Shown: in pieces, positions 8,190 to 15,919 of the stretch | Layout of the letters: every line of letters starts with the position of its first letter | How positions within the stretch are numbered: the stretch's first letter is position 1 | NCBI RefSeq assembly: GCF_001552215.1 | Contig: NZ_BCQT01000025.1 | Coordinates: 62,001-126,000, forward strand | Source: Actinomadura macra NBRC 14102 | GTDB taxonomy: Bacteria > Actinomycetota > Actinomycetes > Streptosporangiales > Streptosporangiaceae | DNA: 64,000 nucleotides | Direction: 5' to 3' | Position numbers and translations under genes: made by a program | Notes under the pieces: generated by a model | The model's input: only the letters and a program-made list of their open reading frames with translations | The model's database searches: none | Told to the model about the DNA's origin: nothing

Positions 8190-9490
8190 CTGTGTGCTCC
8201 CGCGAACTCCACGATGGACGCGACGACGTAGTCGATCATCTCGTCGGTGAGGCCCGGATAGACCCCCACCCAGAACGTCTGATCGGTGATGACGTCGCTG
8301 TTGGTCAGGTCGCCCGAGATCCGGTGCGGCCGGTCGATGTAGGCGGGGTGCCGTGTCAGGTTCCCCGCGAACAGCCGCCGCGTGCCGATCCGGCGCGCCT
8401 CCAGGAACTCGATCAGCTCCGCCCGCCCGTACGGGGCGTCCGGGTCCACCGTCAGCACGAAACCGAACCAGCTCGGATCGCTGCGCGGCGTCGCCTCCGG
8501 CAGGATCAGCCCGGGAACGCCGTCGAGCCCTTCGCGCAGCCGGCGCCAGTTGCGCCGCCGCGTCGCACAGAACATGTCGAGCTTGGCCAGCTGGCTCAAG
8601 CCCAGGGCGGCCTGCAGATCGGTCGATTTCAGGTTGTAACCCACGTGGGAGAAGATGTACTTGTGGTCGTAGCCGGCGGGCAGCGTGCCCATCTGGTACC
8701 CGAACCGCTTGTGGCAGGCGCCGCTCTCGCCCGGCTCGCACCAGCAGTCCCGGCCCCAGTCCCGCATCGACTCCACGACCCGGGCGAGGACGAGGTTCGA
8801 GGTCAACACGCAGCCGCCCTCGCCGGTGGTCAGGTGGTGCGCCGGATAGAAGCTCACCGTCGTCAGATCACCGAAGGTCCCGGTCAGCTTCCCGTCGTAG
8901 GTGGAGCCCACCGCGTCGCAGTCGTCCTCGATCAGCAGCAGCTCATGCTCGTCGGCGAGCTCAGCGATCTCGGTGGCCTCGAACGGGTTGCCCAGCGTGT
9001 GCGCGATGATGATGGCCCGGGTTCGCGGGCCGATCGCCCGGGCGATGCGCTCGGGCGTGGTGTTGTAGGTGCGCAGGTCGACGTCCACGAACACCGGCAC
9101 GAGCCCGTTCTGCAGGATCGGGTTCACGGTCGTCGGGAAGCCCGCCGCCACCGTGATCACCTCGTCGCCGGGCCGCAGCCGCCGGTCCTGCAGCAGCGGC
9201 GATGTCAGCGCCGAGACCGCCAGCAGGTTGGCCGACGACCCCGAGTTGGTCAGATGCGCCTTGCGCCGCTGGAGCCGCCGGGCGAACTCGCGCTCGAACC
9301 GGCGCGACAGCGCGCCCGCGGCGATCCGCATGTCCAGCGCCGCCTCGACCAGCGCCGCCCGGTCCTCCTCGTCCAGTACCGCGCCGGAAGGCCAGATCTC
9401 GGTCACGCCCGGCACGAAGCCGCCCGCGTCCTGGGTGTCCTGATGGTATTTGCGAACCTCGTCGAGGATGTGCTCGACCCGTCGGCTCAT
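8186..9490 (-). CDS. NDP-4-keto-2,6-dideoxyhexose 3-dehydrase
   Basis: A 434-residue PMP-dependent [2Fe-2S] dehydrase of the E1/SpnQ/UrdQ type that removes the C3 hydroxyl to give a 2,3,6-trideoxy sugar. Two features separate it from ordinary sugar aminotransferases. The PLP-binding lysine position is histidine in YPAHHLTTGEGG, and the iron-sulphur cysteines have the exact spacing C-x57-C-x1-C-x7-C (Cys in EDDCDAVG, then RDCWCEPGESGACHKR). The start is ATG 9488-9490, overlapping the 4-ketoreductase stop. A dedicated reductase partner is not seen in the window, so a general ferredoxin or flavodoxin system may supply electrons. Confidence 0.95.
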   Translation of the reverse strand: MSRRVEHILDEVRKYHQDTQDAGGFVPGVTEIWPSGAVLDEEDRAALVEAALDMRIAAGALSRRFEREFARRLQRRKAHLTNSGSSANLLAVSALTSPLLQDRRLRPGDEVITVAAGFPTTVNPILQNGLVPVFVDVDLRTYNTTPERIARAIGPRTRAIIIAHTLGNPFEATEIAELADEHELLLIEDDCDAVGSTYDGKLTGTFGDLTTVSFYPAHHLTTGEGGCVLTSNLVLARVVESMRDWGRDCWCEPGESGACHKRFGYQMGTLPAGYDHKYIFSHVGYNLKSTDLQAALGLSQLAKLDMFCATRRRNWRRLREGLDGVPGLILPEATPRSDPSWFGFVLTVDPDAPYGRAELIEFLEARRIGTRRLFAGNLTRHPAYIDRPHRISGDLTNSDVITDQTFWVGVYPGLTDEMIDYVVASIVEFAGAHR

Positions 9491-10479
9491 GATCGGTCCT
9501 TTCCGGGAGCCCGGATGGTCGGCTCGAGTCGTACGCCCGGCGCTCCGGTGGTCGAGGACTCGCCGGGCGGGAGCCCGGCGGCGGTGAGGAGGTCGCGCAT
9601 CGACTCGGCCAGGCCGCGGCGCGGTGACCAGCGCAGCGTCCGGCGCGCCCGCTTGATGTCCAGGAGTTGCCACAGCGCGTCCGACCGCGTGTCGCGGGAC
9701 GCCGCCTCCTCCACCACCCGCAGCGGGCGACCGCCGAGCGCGACCAGCAGATCGACGAGGGTCCGGACGGGTACGGCCACTCCCCCGCCGACGTTGACGA
9801 TGGCTCCGGCGACCCGCTCCGGCGCGCTCGCGGCGGCGAGCACCGCATCGGCCACATCACGCACGTCCACGAGATCGCGGTGCGCGAGCAGCGGCGCCAG
9901 GCGCAACTCGTCACGCCCGGCGGTCAGATGTTCGGTCACGATCCCGGGAAGGCTGCTCCTTGGGGCGCCGGGCCCGCAGACGACCGAGACGCGCAACACC
10001 ACTCCGTCGACCCCGCGCTCCTCGGCGGCCCGCACGACCGTCCGTGTTCCTTGCAGCTTCGTCCGCCCGTAGGGCGTCGTCGGGGCAGGCGGCCAGTCCT
10101 CGGGTATCGACGTGCCGAACGGGACCGGGCCGTACTCGTAGGCGCTGCCGAGGTGGATGAGGCGCGGACGCTCCGGCAGCCCGGTGACGACCTCGGTGAG
10201 CCTGTGCACCAAGCCGGCGTTCAGCGCGGCCATCTCCTGTTCGGTGCCGCTCCACACCGCCCCGGCCGCGTTCACCACCACCCGGGCGCCGGCGAGCACT
10301 CGTGCCAGCCCCGCCCGTCCGTCGCGGGACAGGTCCAGTGCCACCGCGCCCGGCGCCGTCCGCGACACGGGCGTCACCCGTGACCCGGCGGCCGTGAAGG
10401 CGGCGCATATGTGCCGTCCCAGGAAGCCCGAAGCGCCCAGCACCACGACCCGGCGGCCGGCCGGCGGCTCGGGCGTCAC
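9487..10479 (-). CDS. NDP-hexose 4-ketoreductase
   Basis: A 330-residue NAD(P)-dependent epimerase/dehydratase-family reductase, expected to reduce the C4 ketone of the trideoxy intermediate to give amicetose or rhodinose. The Rossmann motif VVVLGASGFLGRH lies near the N-terminus. The YxxxK motif appears as TPYGRTKLQGTR. The start is taken as GTG 10477-10479, which overlaps the stop of the upstream methyltransferase (GTGA); a longer frame would run into that gene. The C4 configuration it sets cannot be predicted reliably. Confidence 0.9.
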   Translation of the reverse strand: MTPEPPAGRRVVVLGASGFLGRHICAAFTAAGSRVTPVSRTAPGAVALDLSRDGRAGLARVLAGARVVVNAAGAVWSGTEQEMAALNAGLVHRLTEVVTGLPERPRLIHLGSAYEYGPVPFGTSIPEDWPPAPTTPYGRTKLQGTRTVVRAAEERGVDGVVLRVSVVCGPGAPRSSLPGIVTEHLTAGRDELRLAPLLAHRDLVDVRDVADAVLAAASAPERVAGAIVNVGGGVAVPVRTLVDLLVALGGRPLRVVEEAASRDTRSDALWQLLDIKRARRTLRWSPRRGLAESMRDLLTAAGLPPGESSTTGAPGVRLEPTIRAPGKDRS

Positions 10480-11381
10480 AGGCGGGCGTTCTTGTAGACG
10501 GCCTGCCAGAAATAGCTCCAGGGGCGGGCGCGCTCGTGCCCCGCGCATTCCCAACTCTCGCCGGGCCGGTAGGCGGCCAGGTACCTGGGCACCGCCGCCT
10601 CCAGGTCCTCGCCGTCGAACACGTCCAGCACCTGCCGGAGCGGGCCGGTCTCCATCGCCAGCCGCACCGCCTCGTCACCTTTGAAGTGCCCGTCCAGCGC
10701 CCGGTCCGAGAACTTCCCGAGCGGGTTCTTCGCATAGAAGGCGCGACAGCTTCCGTCGATCAGATCGAGGTAGCTGCGCACGGTCTCGGGAAGCATTTCG
10801 GTGAACGAATGGATATTGATGCACAGATCGAAGACGACCGGGTCCATGACGCCGATGTCGTCCACCGGGACGAACTCAATCTTGGCGTACTGCTCGGGCG
10901 TCAGGACCTCGCCCAGATAACGCTGGCTGAGCCGCAGCGTGTTGGGCAGGTCGATGATGCGGTAGCGGGAAAGGTCGTGGTTGGACAGCAGGGTGTGACA
11001 GGTGCGGCCATAACCGGCGCCGATCTCCAGTACCGCCGCCCCGGCCAGTGGGACACTCCGCTCGATGAAGTTCATCTCAAGGACGGCCTGAAGATAGTCC
11101 AGGCACACTGACTCGCCGTTGCTGCGCACCGTGAGGGGATCTCCCAGATCACGGTTCTGGATGCGCTTGATCTTGAGCCAGCTGTCCGCGTCCAGATCCG
11201 CGCAGAGCCCGAAGACCAAGGTCTTCAAGTACCGGACTCCGTTGGCGGTCGGGTCCCAGAACGAGATGTTGTAGTTGCGTCGGTCGGATTTGAAGTTCGT
11301 CAGATCGAGGGCCGCCTCCTCGGTCACCCAATTCTCCTGGATGCGCTCCCACTGCCGACTGGCCTGGAAATTTTGCGCCAT
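10476..11381 (-). CDS. Putative sugar O-methyltransferase
   Basis: A 301-residue protein with a SAM-binding glycine loop (VLEIGAGYGRTCHTLLS) and the overall look of the putative sugar O-methyltransferase family (NISFWDPTANGVRYLK, YRIIDLPNTLRLSQRYL, FDLCINIHSFTEM). It is first in the operon with the 4-ketoreductase, 3-dehydrase and 2,3-dehydratase. A 2,3,6-trideoxyhexose linked at C1 has only the C4 hydroxyl free, so 4-O-methylation is the likely reaction. The ribosome site AAGGGAG lies before ATG 11379-11381. Whether it acts on the nucleotide sugar or after transfer is not known. Confidence 0.85.
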   Translation of the reverse strand: MAQNFQASRQWERIQENWVTEEAALDLTNFKSDRRNYNISFWDPTANGVRYLKTLVFGLCADLDADSWLKIKRIQNRDLGDPLTVRSNGESVCLDYLQAVLEMNFIERSVPLAGAAVLEIGAGYGRTCHTLLSNHDLSRYRIIDLPNTLRLSQRYLGEVLTPEQYAKIEFVPVDDIGVMDPVVFDLCINIHSFTEMLPETVRSYLDLIDGSCRAFYAKNPLGKFSDRALDGHFKGDEAVRLAMETGPLRQVLDVFDGEDLEAAVPRYLAAYRPGESWECAGHERARPWSYFWQAVYKNARL

Positions 11382-11662
11382 CCCGTCTCCCTTTTTCACG
11401 GTACTGAAGGATCGATTAATGGGGTGGAGACTCGGCGCCCGCGCCGACCCTTGCACGCGCCGCCCGGATCATATAGATGCCGTTCTCGGCAGTCCGGTAA
11501 ATCGTCCCAGGACCGACTAAAGTTGCACTAAATCGAGGGGGTCATACGGGTCGTCCTTGATTGGCCTGGGGGCGATCGGATTCAGGGGTATGCCTGGACC
11601 CGGACATCGCTTACTGTGACGCCGGAACCGGGTGGCCGTCCCACCCCCTACAGGAGCGAATC
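11382..11662. promoter_or_regulatory. Divergent promoter region, sugar operon/glycosyltransferase
   Basis: A 281-base gap between the minus-strand sugar operon and the plus-strand glycosyltransferase. AGGGG occurs on the plus strand at 11536-11540 and 11584-11588, facing the glycosyltransferase, without the regular spacing seen elsewhere. No clear -10/-35 pair is named. Confidence 0.4.
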
Positions 11663-12958
11663 ATGCGCGTTCTGTTCACGACCTTCCCTGGAAATACGCA
11701 CTTCTTCAACAGCGTTCCGCTGGCGTGGGCGCTGGTACTGGCCGGCCACGAGGTGCGGGTGGCGAGCGCCCCCGAACTGACGGAGACCATCACCCGGTCG
11801 GGGCTGAGCGCGGTGCCCGTCGGCTCGGCGGAGACACTGCAGCAGAAGACGCTCCGGGTGATGCGGGAGCGCGGCTTCTCCTCGATCGGGCAATGGATGG
11901 GCCTGGAGAACCCGGGCGACCTCCACCTGGCCGAGGACCGGGGCGACGAGCTCACCTGGGAGGACCTCCGGCGGGTGCATCAGGCGGTGCTGGTGCCGGC
12001 GGCCAGGATCGCCAACGATTCGATGATCGACGACCTGGTGGCGTACAGCCGATGGTGGAGACCGGACCTGGTCCTGTGGGACGCGGTCAGCTATGCCGGA
12101 TCCGTCGCCGCGACGGCGGCGGGGGCCGCGCACGCCCGGATCCTCTACTCCCACGACACCGATGCCAGGATGCGGAAGAGCTACCTGCGGCTGAAGGCTC
12201 AGCAGCCGCCGGACGAGCGCACGGATCCCATGGCCGAGTGGCTCGGTGAACGGATCGGTGACCAGGGTGGCGAGTTCTCCGAGGACCTGGTGAACGGGCA
12301 TTTCACCATCGATCAGCTCCCGGAATCGTTCCGGCTGGACACCGGGTTGCGCCATCTCTCCTTGCGGTACGTGCCCTACAACGGGCCGGCGGTGGTTCCG
12401 CAATGGCTCTGGGACGACCCGCCGAGACCGCGCGTGCTCCTGACGTTCGGCGTATCCTCACGGGACTGGACGCATATGCAGGTCATGCCCGTCGATCGCA
12501 TGGGAAAGGTCCTCGCCGCCCTGGCCGATCTCGACGTCGAGCTGGTGGTGACCCTGCCGGACCGCCTTCGGGCCGAACTCGGCGACGTCCCGTCCAACAC
12601 CCGGATCGTGGACTTCGTCCCTCTCCAGGCCGCCGTCCAGTCGTGCGCGGCGGTGGTCCATCACGGCGGCGCCGGGAGCTTCAACGTCCCCTTGCTGTAC
12701 GGCGTTCCGCAGATCCTGGTCAGCAAGGTCCCCGACTCCCTGCTGAAGGCTCGGCGACTGCGGGAGACCGGAGCGGGGTTGTGGATCGATCCGGACACGA
12801 TCACCGGGGAGCAGATCCGGGACGCCGTCTCGCGCGTGCTGGTGGAGCCCTCGTTCCAGGCGGGAGCCCAGGCGATCAGGCAGGAGATCCTCGCCCAGCC
12901 GTCGCCGCATGACACCGTTCCGGAACTGGAGCGGCTGGCCGCCGAATACCGAAGATGA
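11663..12958 (+). CDS. Macrolide-type glycosyltransferase (GT1)
   Basis: A 431-residue GT-B fold glycosyltransferase of the antibiotic type (EryCIII/DesVII-like). The N-terminus MRVLFTTFPGNTHFFNSVPL is the acceptor-domain start. The nucleotide-sugar site reads VPLQAAVQSCAAVVHHGGAGSF, with the HHGGAGS motif near residue 335. The start ATG 11663 has CAGGAGCG just upstream. It should transfer the trideoxyhexose built by the flanking operons to the polyketide. Some relatives need a helper P450-like protein; none is adjacent, so it is probably self-sufficient. Confidence 0.93.
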   Translation: MRVLFTTFPGNTHFFNSVPLAWALVLAGHEVRVASAPELTETITRSGLSAVPVGSAETLQQKTLRVMRERGFSSIGQWMGLENPGDLHLAEDRGDELTWEDLRRVHQAVLVPAARIANDSMIDDLVAYSRWWRPDLVLWDAVSYAGSVAATAAGAAHARILYSHDTDARMRKSYLRLKAQQPPDERTDPMAEWLGERIGDQGGEFSEDLVNGHFTIDQLPESFRLDTGLRHLSLRYVPYNGPAVVPQWLWDDPPRPRVLLTFGVSSRDWTHMQVMPVDRMGKVLAALADLDVELVVTLPDRLRAELGDVPSNTRIVDFVPLQAAVQSCAAVVHHGGAGSFNVPLLYGVPQILVSKVPDSLLKARRLRETGAGLWIDPDTITGEQIRDAVSRVLVEPSFQAGAQAIRQEILAQPSPHDTVPELERLAAEYRR

Positions 12959-13030
12959 AGGCCCGGCCCGCCGATCGAGCAGACCATCTGATCATCAGTG
13001 ATCTCATTCACCACCCCGAGGAGAGCGACT

Positions 13031-14050
13031 GTGTCACATCAGGCGTCCATGAAGAAGATCGTTCTGCTGTGCACGATACCGATCACCTTCGCGGCCTTGT
13101 CCGCGGTCCCCGCGCGAGCCCAGTCATCCGTCTGCCGCACCGTGCGGGTTCCGGTGACGATCGGGGGGCGGATCCAGCACATCACCGGGTCCCTGTGTGT
13201 GCCCGCCCGGTTCTCCGGCGGCGTCCGCCGCGTGGACCTTCTCGTGCACGGCGGCACCTACGGCTCCGCCTACTGGGACTGGCCCGTGAATCCCGGCAGA
13301 TACTCCTACGTCAGCAAGACGCTCCGGGCCGGGCGGGCCGGCTTCACCTTTGAACGTCCCGGGACGGTGGCCGCGGGCGCATTGCCGCCGAGCGCCTCGC
13401 TCACCGCGGCCGACGGCGCCGACCGCCTCCACCAACTCATCCAGTGGCTGCGCCGCGCGGGCTACCGCGAGGTGACCCTGATCGGGCACTCCCTCGGATC
13501 GATGATGTCGCTCACAGAGACCGCCGCCTACAACGACGCCGACCGTCTCGTCCTGACCGGGCTGCTGCATCACGTGGGCGACGCGGGCCCGCTCCCGCTG
13601 CACCCGGCCCCGGCCGATCCCGCGTTCGCCGGCGTGGTGACCGATCCCGGGTACTACACCACCGTGCCCGGAACCCGCGGTACATCGATGTACGACCCGG
13701 CCACCGCCGACGCCGGGGTGGTCGCCTACGACGAGGCCCACAAGGACGTGATGTCGGGCAACGAGTCCGTCGAGTTCGGCACCCGTGTCATCGTGCCGGC
13801 CGGACAGAACGAGAGCAACCGGGTCACGATCCCCGTCCTGCTCGCGATCGGGCAGCAGGACCGCAACTTCTGCGGCGGGACGAGCGACTGCTCCACCGCC
13901 CAGGCGGTCGAGGAGGCCGAGGCGCCGTTCTTCACCTCGGCGGCGAGTCTGACGGCACAGGTGGTGCCGGGCACCGGCCACTCCCTTCCGCTGCACCCGT
14001 CCGCTGATGCCTCCTTCGCCGGCATCAACCAGTGGATCAACGTTCACTGA
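13031..14050 (+). CDS. Secreted alpha/beta hydrolase
   Basis: A 339-residue hydrolase with a classical signal peptide (MKKIVLLCTIPITFAALSA, cleavage likely after PARA). Start GTG 13031 is favoured by GAGGAG just upstream; ATG 13049 is the alternative. The nucleophile elbow GHSLGSMMS and a C-terminal VPGTGHSLPLH histidine give the catalytic triad pattern. Cys residues near the N- and C-terminal parts could form disulphides outside the cell. Placed 72 bases after the glycosyltransferase on the same strand, it may be cotranscribed. An extracellular hydrolase could trim or activate an exported product or detoxify it; that is speculation. Confidence 0.8.
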   Translation: MSHQASMKKIVLLCTIPITFAALSAVPARAQSSVCRTVRVPVTIGGRIQHITGSLCVPARFSGGVRRVDLLVHGGTYGSAYWDWPVNPGRYSYVSKTLRAGRAGFTFERPGTVAAGALPPSASLTAADGADRLHQLIQWLRRAGYREVTLIGHSLGSMMSLTETAAYNDADRLVLTGLLHHVGDAGPLPLHPAPADPAFAGVVTDPGYYTTVPGTRGTSMYDPATADAGVVAYDEAHKDVMSGNESVEFGTRVIVPAGQNESNRVTIPVLLAIGQQDRNFCGGTSDCSTAQAVEEAEAPFFTSAASLTAQVVPGTGHSLPLHPSADASFAGINQWINVH

Positions 14051-14076
14051 CCGGTGCCACCGGCTACGGCACCGGT
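14050..14076. terminator. Hairpin between two hydrolase genes
   Basis: Stem ACCGGTGCC (14050-14058) / GGCACCGGT (14068-14076), nine perfect pairs and a 9-base loop. It spans the ends of both convergent genes, which are only 13 bases apart. Confidence 0.6.
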
Positions 14077-14954
14077 GACCCGACCGCCTCGGCGAGCCCG
14101 AGCAGGTCGCCCGCGACCCGGTCGGGCGCCTCCGCGTGCAGGTAGTGATCGCCGCCGGGGTACCAGCTCACCGTGGCTCGGGGCATCGCCTGCCGCGCGG
14201 CCTCCACCCAGTCCCGCAGCCGCCGCGTCCAGTCCGACTCCACCGAGGGGATGGCCGGCAGCAGCACGACCGGGACGGAGATCGACCTGTGCCAGCGCGC
14301 CGGCGGTTCGTCCCGTAGGGACCACACGATCGACATGAACTGCGCCTCGGTGAGCCGCGGCACGAGCGAGCCGTCCGGCCCGACCCGCAGGTCGGACAGG
14401 TGGGCCTCGACCGCCGCCGGGGACCAGGTCGGGTGGACGCCCCTCAGGTAGGCCCGCATGTCCGCCGTGGTGAGGGCCGTATGCGAGGCGCGGGCTCCCA
14501 CCATGGCGCGCTCGGCGTGATGCCAGTGCTGCGCGGAGCCGACGGTCTCGACGGTATCCACCCACCCGCCGTCGACCAGGGCCAGTCCCGCGACCAGCCG
14601 CGGGTGCTCCGCGGCCAGCCGCAGACAGACATGCCCGCCCCACGAATGCCCGGCCACCAGTGCCCCGGTGAGGCCGAGGGCAGCGCCGGCATCGGCCAGG
14701 TCCGATGCCATGGTCGGGGTGTCGTACCCGCTCTCCGGTGCGTCCGACCCTCCATGGGCGCGCAGGTCGACCGCGTACACCGGATGTCCTTCGGCCGCGA
14801 GCCGGGCGGCCACCTCGTCCCATAGCCGGGCGTTGGACAACAGCCCGTGCACGAGCAAGAACGGACGGAGTCCCGCACCCGGCCAATGCCGGGCACGCAG
14901 CCTCACCTCGCCGCTCACCGGGACGTACAGATCCTCGGGGGGAGCCAGTTCCAT
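14064..14954 (-). CDS. Alpha/beta hydrolase, possible chain-release enzyme
   Basis: A 296-residue cytosolic alpha/beta hydrolase with the oxyanion motif LLVHGLLSNARLWD, the nucleophile elbow AGHSWGGHVCLRLA and a late histidine in YPGGDHYLHAEAP. No signal peptide. It follows the methyltransferase at 14973-15818 by 18 bases, so both are in one minus-strand operon. In monensin biosynthesis an alpha/beta hydrolase (MonCII) releases the finished polyether from its carrier protein. This protein is of the right type and size to be considered for that job, competing with the thioesterase at 17409-18173. It could also be an unrelated esterase. Confidence 0.72.
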   Translation of the reverse strand: MELAPPEDLYVPVSGEVRLRARHWPGAGLRPFLLVHGLLSNARLWDEVAARLAAEGHPVYAVDLRAHGGSDAPESGYDTPTMASDLADAGAALGLTGALVAGHSWGGHVCLRLAAEHPRLVAGLALVDGGWVDTVETVGSAQHWHHAERAMVGARASHTALTTADMRAYLRGVHPTWSPAAVEAHLSDLRVGPDGSLVPRLTEAQFMSIVWSLRDEPPARWHRSISVPVVLLPAIPSVESDWTRRLRDWVEAARQAMPRATVSWYPGGDHYLHAEAPDRVAGDLLGLAEAVGSPVP

Positions 14955-14972
14955 CTGTGTCGTAGTCCCGTC

Positions 14973-15818
14973 TCAGCCGGTGCGGCCCGTGTTCGGCCGC
15001 GTCCTGGGGCGCTCGGCGGTGATGAGGGCGTATCCCAGCTGCGGCAGCCGGGCGATGCTCTCCTGGGTGGAGACCATCAGCTCGTATCCCTTGGTCCCGA
15101 GCACCTCGACATAGTGGTCGCGCTCCGCGCGCATCCAGTCGGCGAAGCAGAGGCTGGAACGCGAGGTCTCCGCGGTGACATCCCGCACTTCCAGGGGGAT
15201 GAGACCGGCCTCCTCCAGAAGGCCCGCGTACTGGGCGAACCCGGTGAGCGCGCCGTACAGACCGCTCTCGCCCCCGCGTCCCGGCTGCACCATGCTCCTG
15301 AAGAACATGTCGGAGATGGCGAGGCGGCTTCCCGGCCGCAGGACGCGAACGATCTCCGCGAGGACCCGCGACTTGTCGGGCATGTGAAGCATGGACTCAA
15401 GCGCCCAGGCGCCGTCGAAGGACTCGTCGGGATGGGGAATGTCCATCGCCGAGGCCAGCTCGAACCGTGCCCGCTCGCCCAACCCCGCCGACCGCGCGCG
15501 CTCGTTGGCCCGCTCGACCTGCCGTTCGCTGACCGTGATCCCGACCACCCGGACCTCACGCTCGCGTGCCAGCCGCAACGCGGGGGTGCCGTTGCCGCAC
15601 CCCACGTCGAGGATGGTGGCACCCGGCAGCGGATCCAGCCGCCGGATCATCTGGGTGGTCATCTGCTCCATGGCTTCCTCGAACGAGCTCTGATCCTCCT
15701 CACCCGTCCAGAAGCCGTAGTGCATGTTGCCGTCCCCGAGCTTTTTCATGGCGTCGAAGATGTCGTGGTCGTAGTAGTCGCCGACCGCTCGTGCCTGGGA
15801 AGATTCGGTGGTGGTCAC
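14973..15818 (-). CDS. SAM-dependent O-methyltransferase 1
   Basis: A 281-residue class I methyltransferase. The glycine loop is TILDVGCGNGTPALRLA, and the later FDGAWALESMLHMPD and VLRPGSRLAISDMFF are typical of small-molecule methyltransferases from polyketide clusters (MonE-like). The start GTG 15816-15818 has AAAGGGG upstream; an earlier start would add 19 unconvincing residues. It resembles the methyltransferase at 21590-22441 along its whole length (both start with VGDYYDH, GDGN.HYG and end with a shared C-terminal region), so the two are paralogues. The target hydroxyl on the polyketide is unknown. Confidence 0.88.
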   Translation of the reverse strand: MTTTESSQARAVGDYYDHDIFDAMKKLGDGNMHYGFWTGEEDQSSFEEAMEQMTTQMIRRLDPLPGATILDVGCGNGTPALRLAREREVRVVGITVSERQVERANERARSAGLGERARFELASAMDIPHPDESFDGAWALESMLHMPDKSRVLAEIVRVLRPGSRLAISDMFFRSMVQPGRGGESGLYGALTGFAQYAGLLEEAGLIPLEVRDVTAETSRSSLCFADWMRAERDHYVEVLGTKGYELMVSTQESIARLPQLGYALITAERPRTRPNTGRTG

Positions 15819-15919
15819 TGTCCGGCCCCTTTCGCTTCCACGCCAAAAGCTTCCTGCCCGGGCCGAAGCCCACAACCCCTGACGTCATCGGGCGCCCCCT
15901 ATCACTCCGGGGCGAGCGC
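15819..15919 (-). promoter_or_regulatory. Promoter region with AGGGG pair
   Basis: The 101-base gap between the P450 and methyltransferase 1, both on the minus strand. Read on the minus strand it holds two AGGGG elements (plus-strand CCCCT at 15896-15900 and 15876-15880), exactly 20 bp apart and upstream of methyltransferase 1. This suggests a separate promoter for that gene rather than readthrough from the P450. Confidence 0.45.

Noticed and set aside
6792..8741. Longer version of the 2,3-dehydratase starting near 8741
   Set aside because: The extension overlaps the 3-dehydrase and has no family similarity. The ATG at 8187-8189 gives the family length and an ATGA overlap with the upstream gene.
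8570..9270. Ordinary PLP sugar aminotransferase making an aminosugar
   Set aside because: The active-site lysine is replaced by histidine and the [2Fe-2S] cysteine pattern is exact, so it is a 3-dehydrase.
8186..9673. Longer version of the 3-dehydrase starting near 9673
   Set aside because: The added residues are low-complexity and overlap the 4-ketoreductase. ATG 9488-9490 is coupled to that gene's stop.
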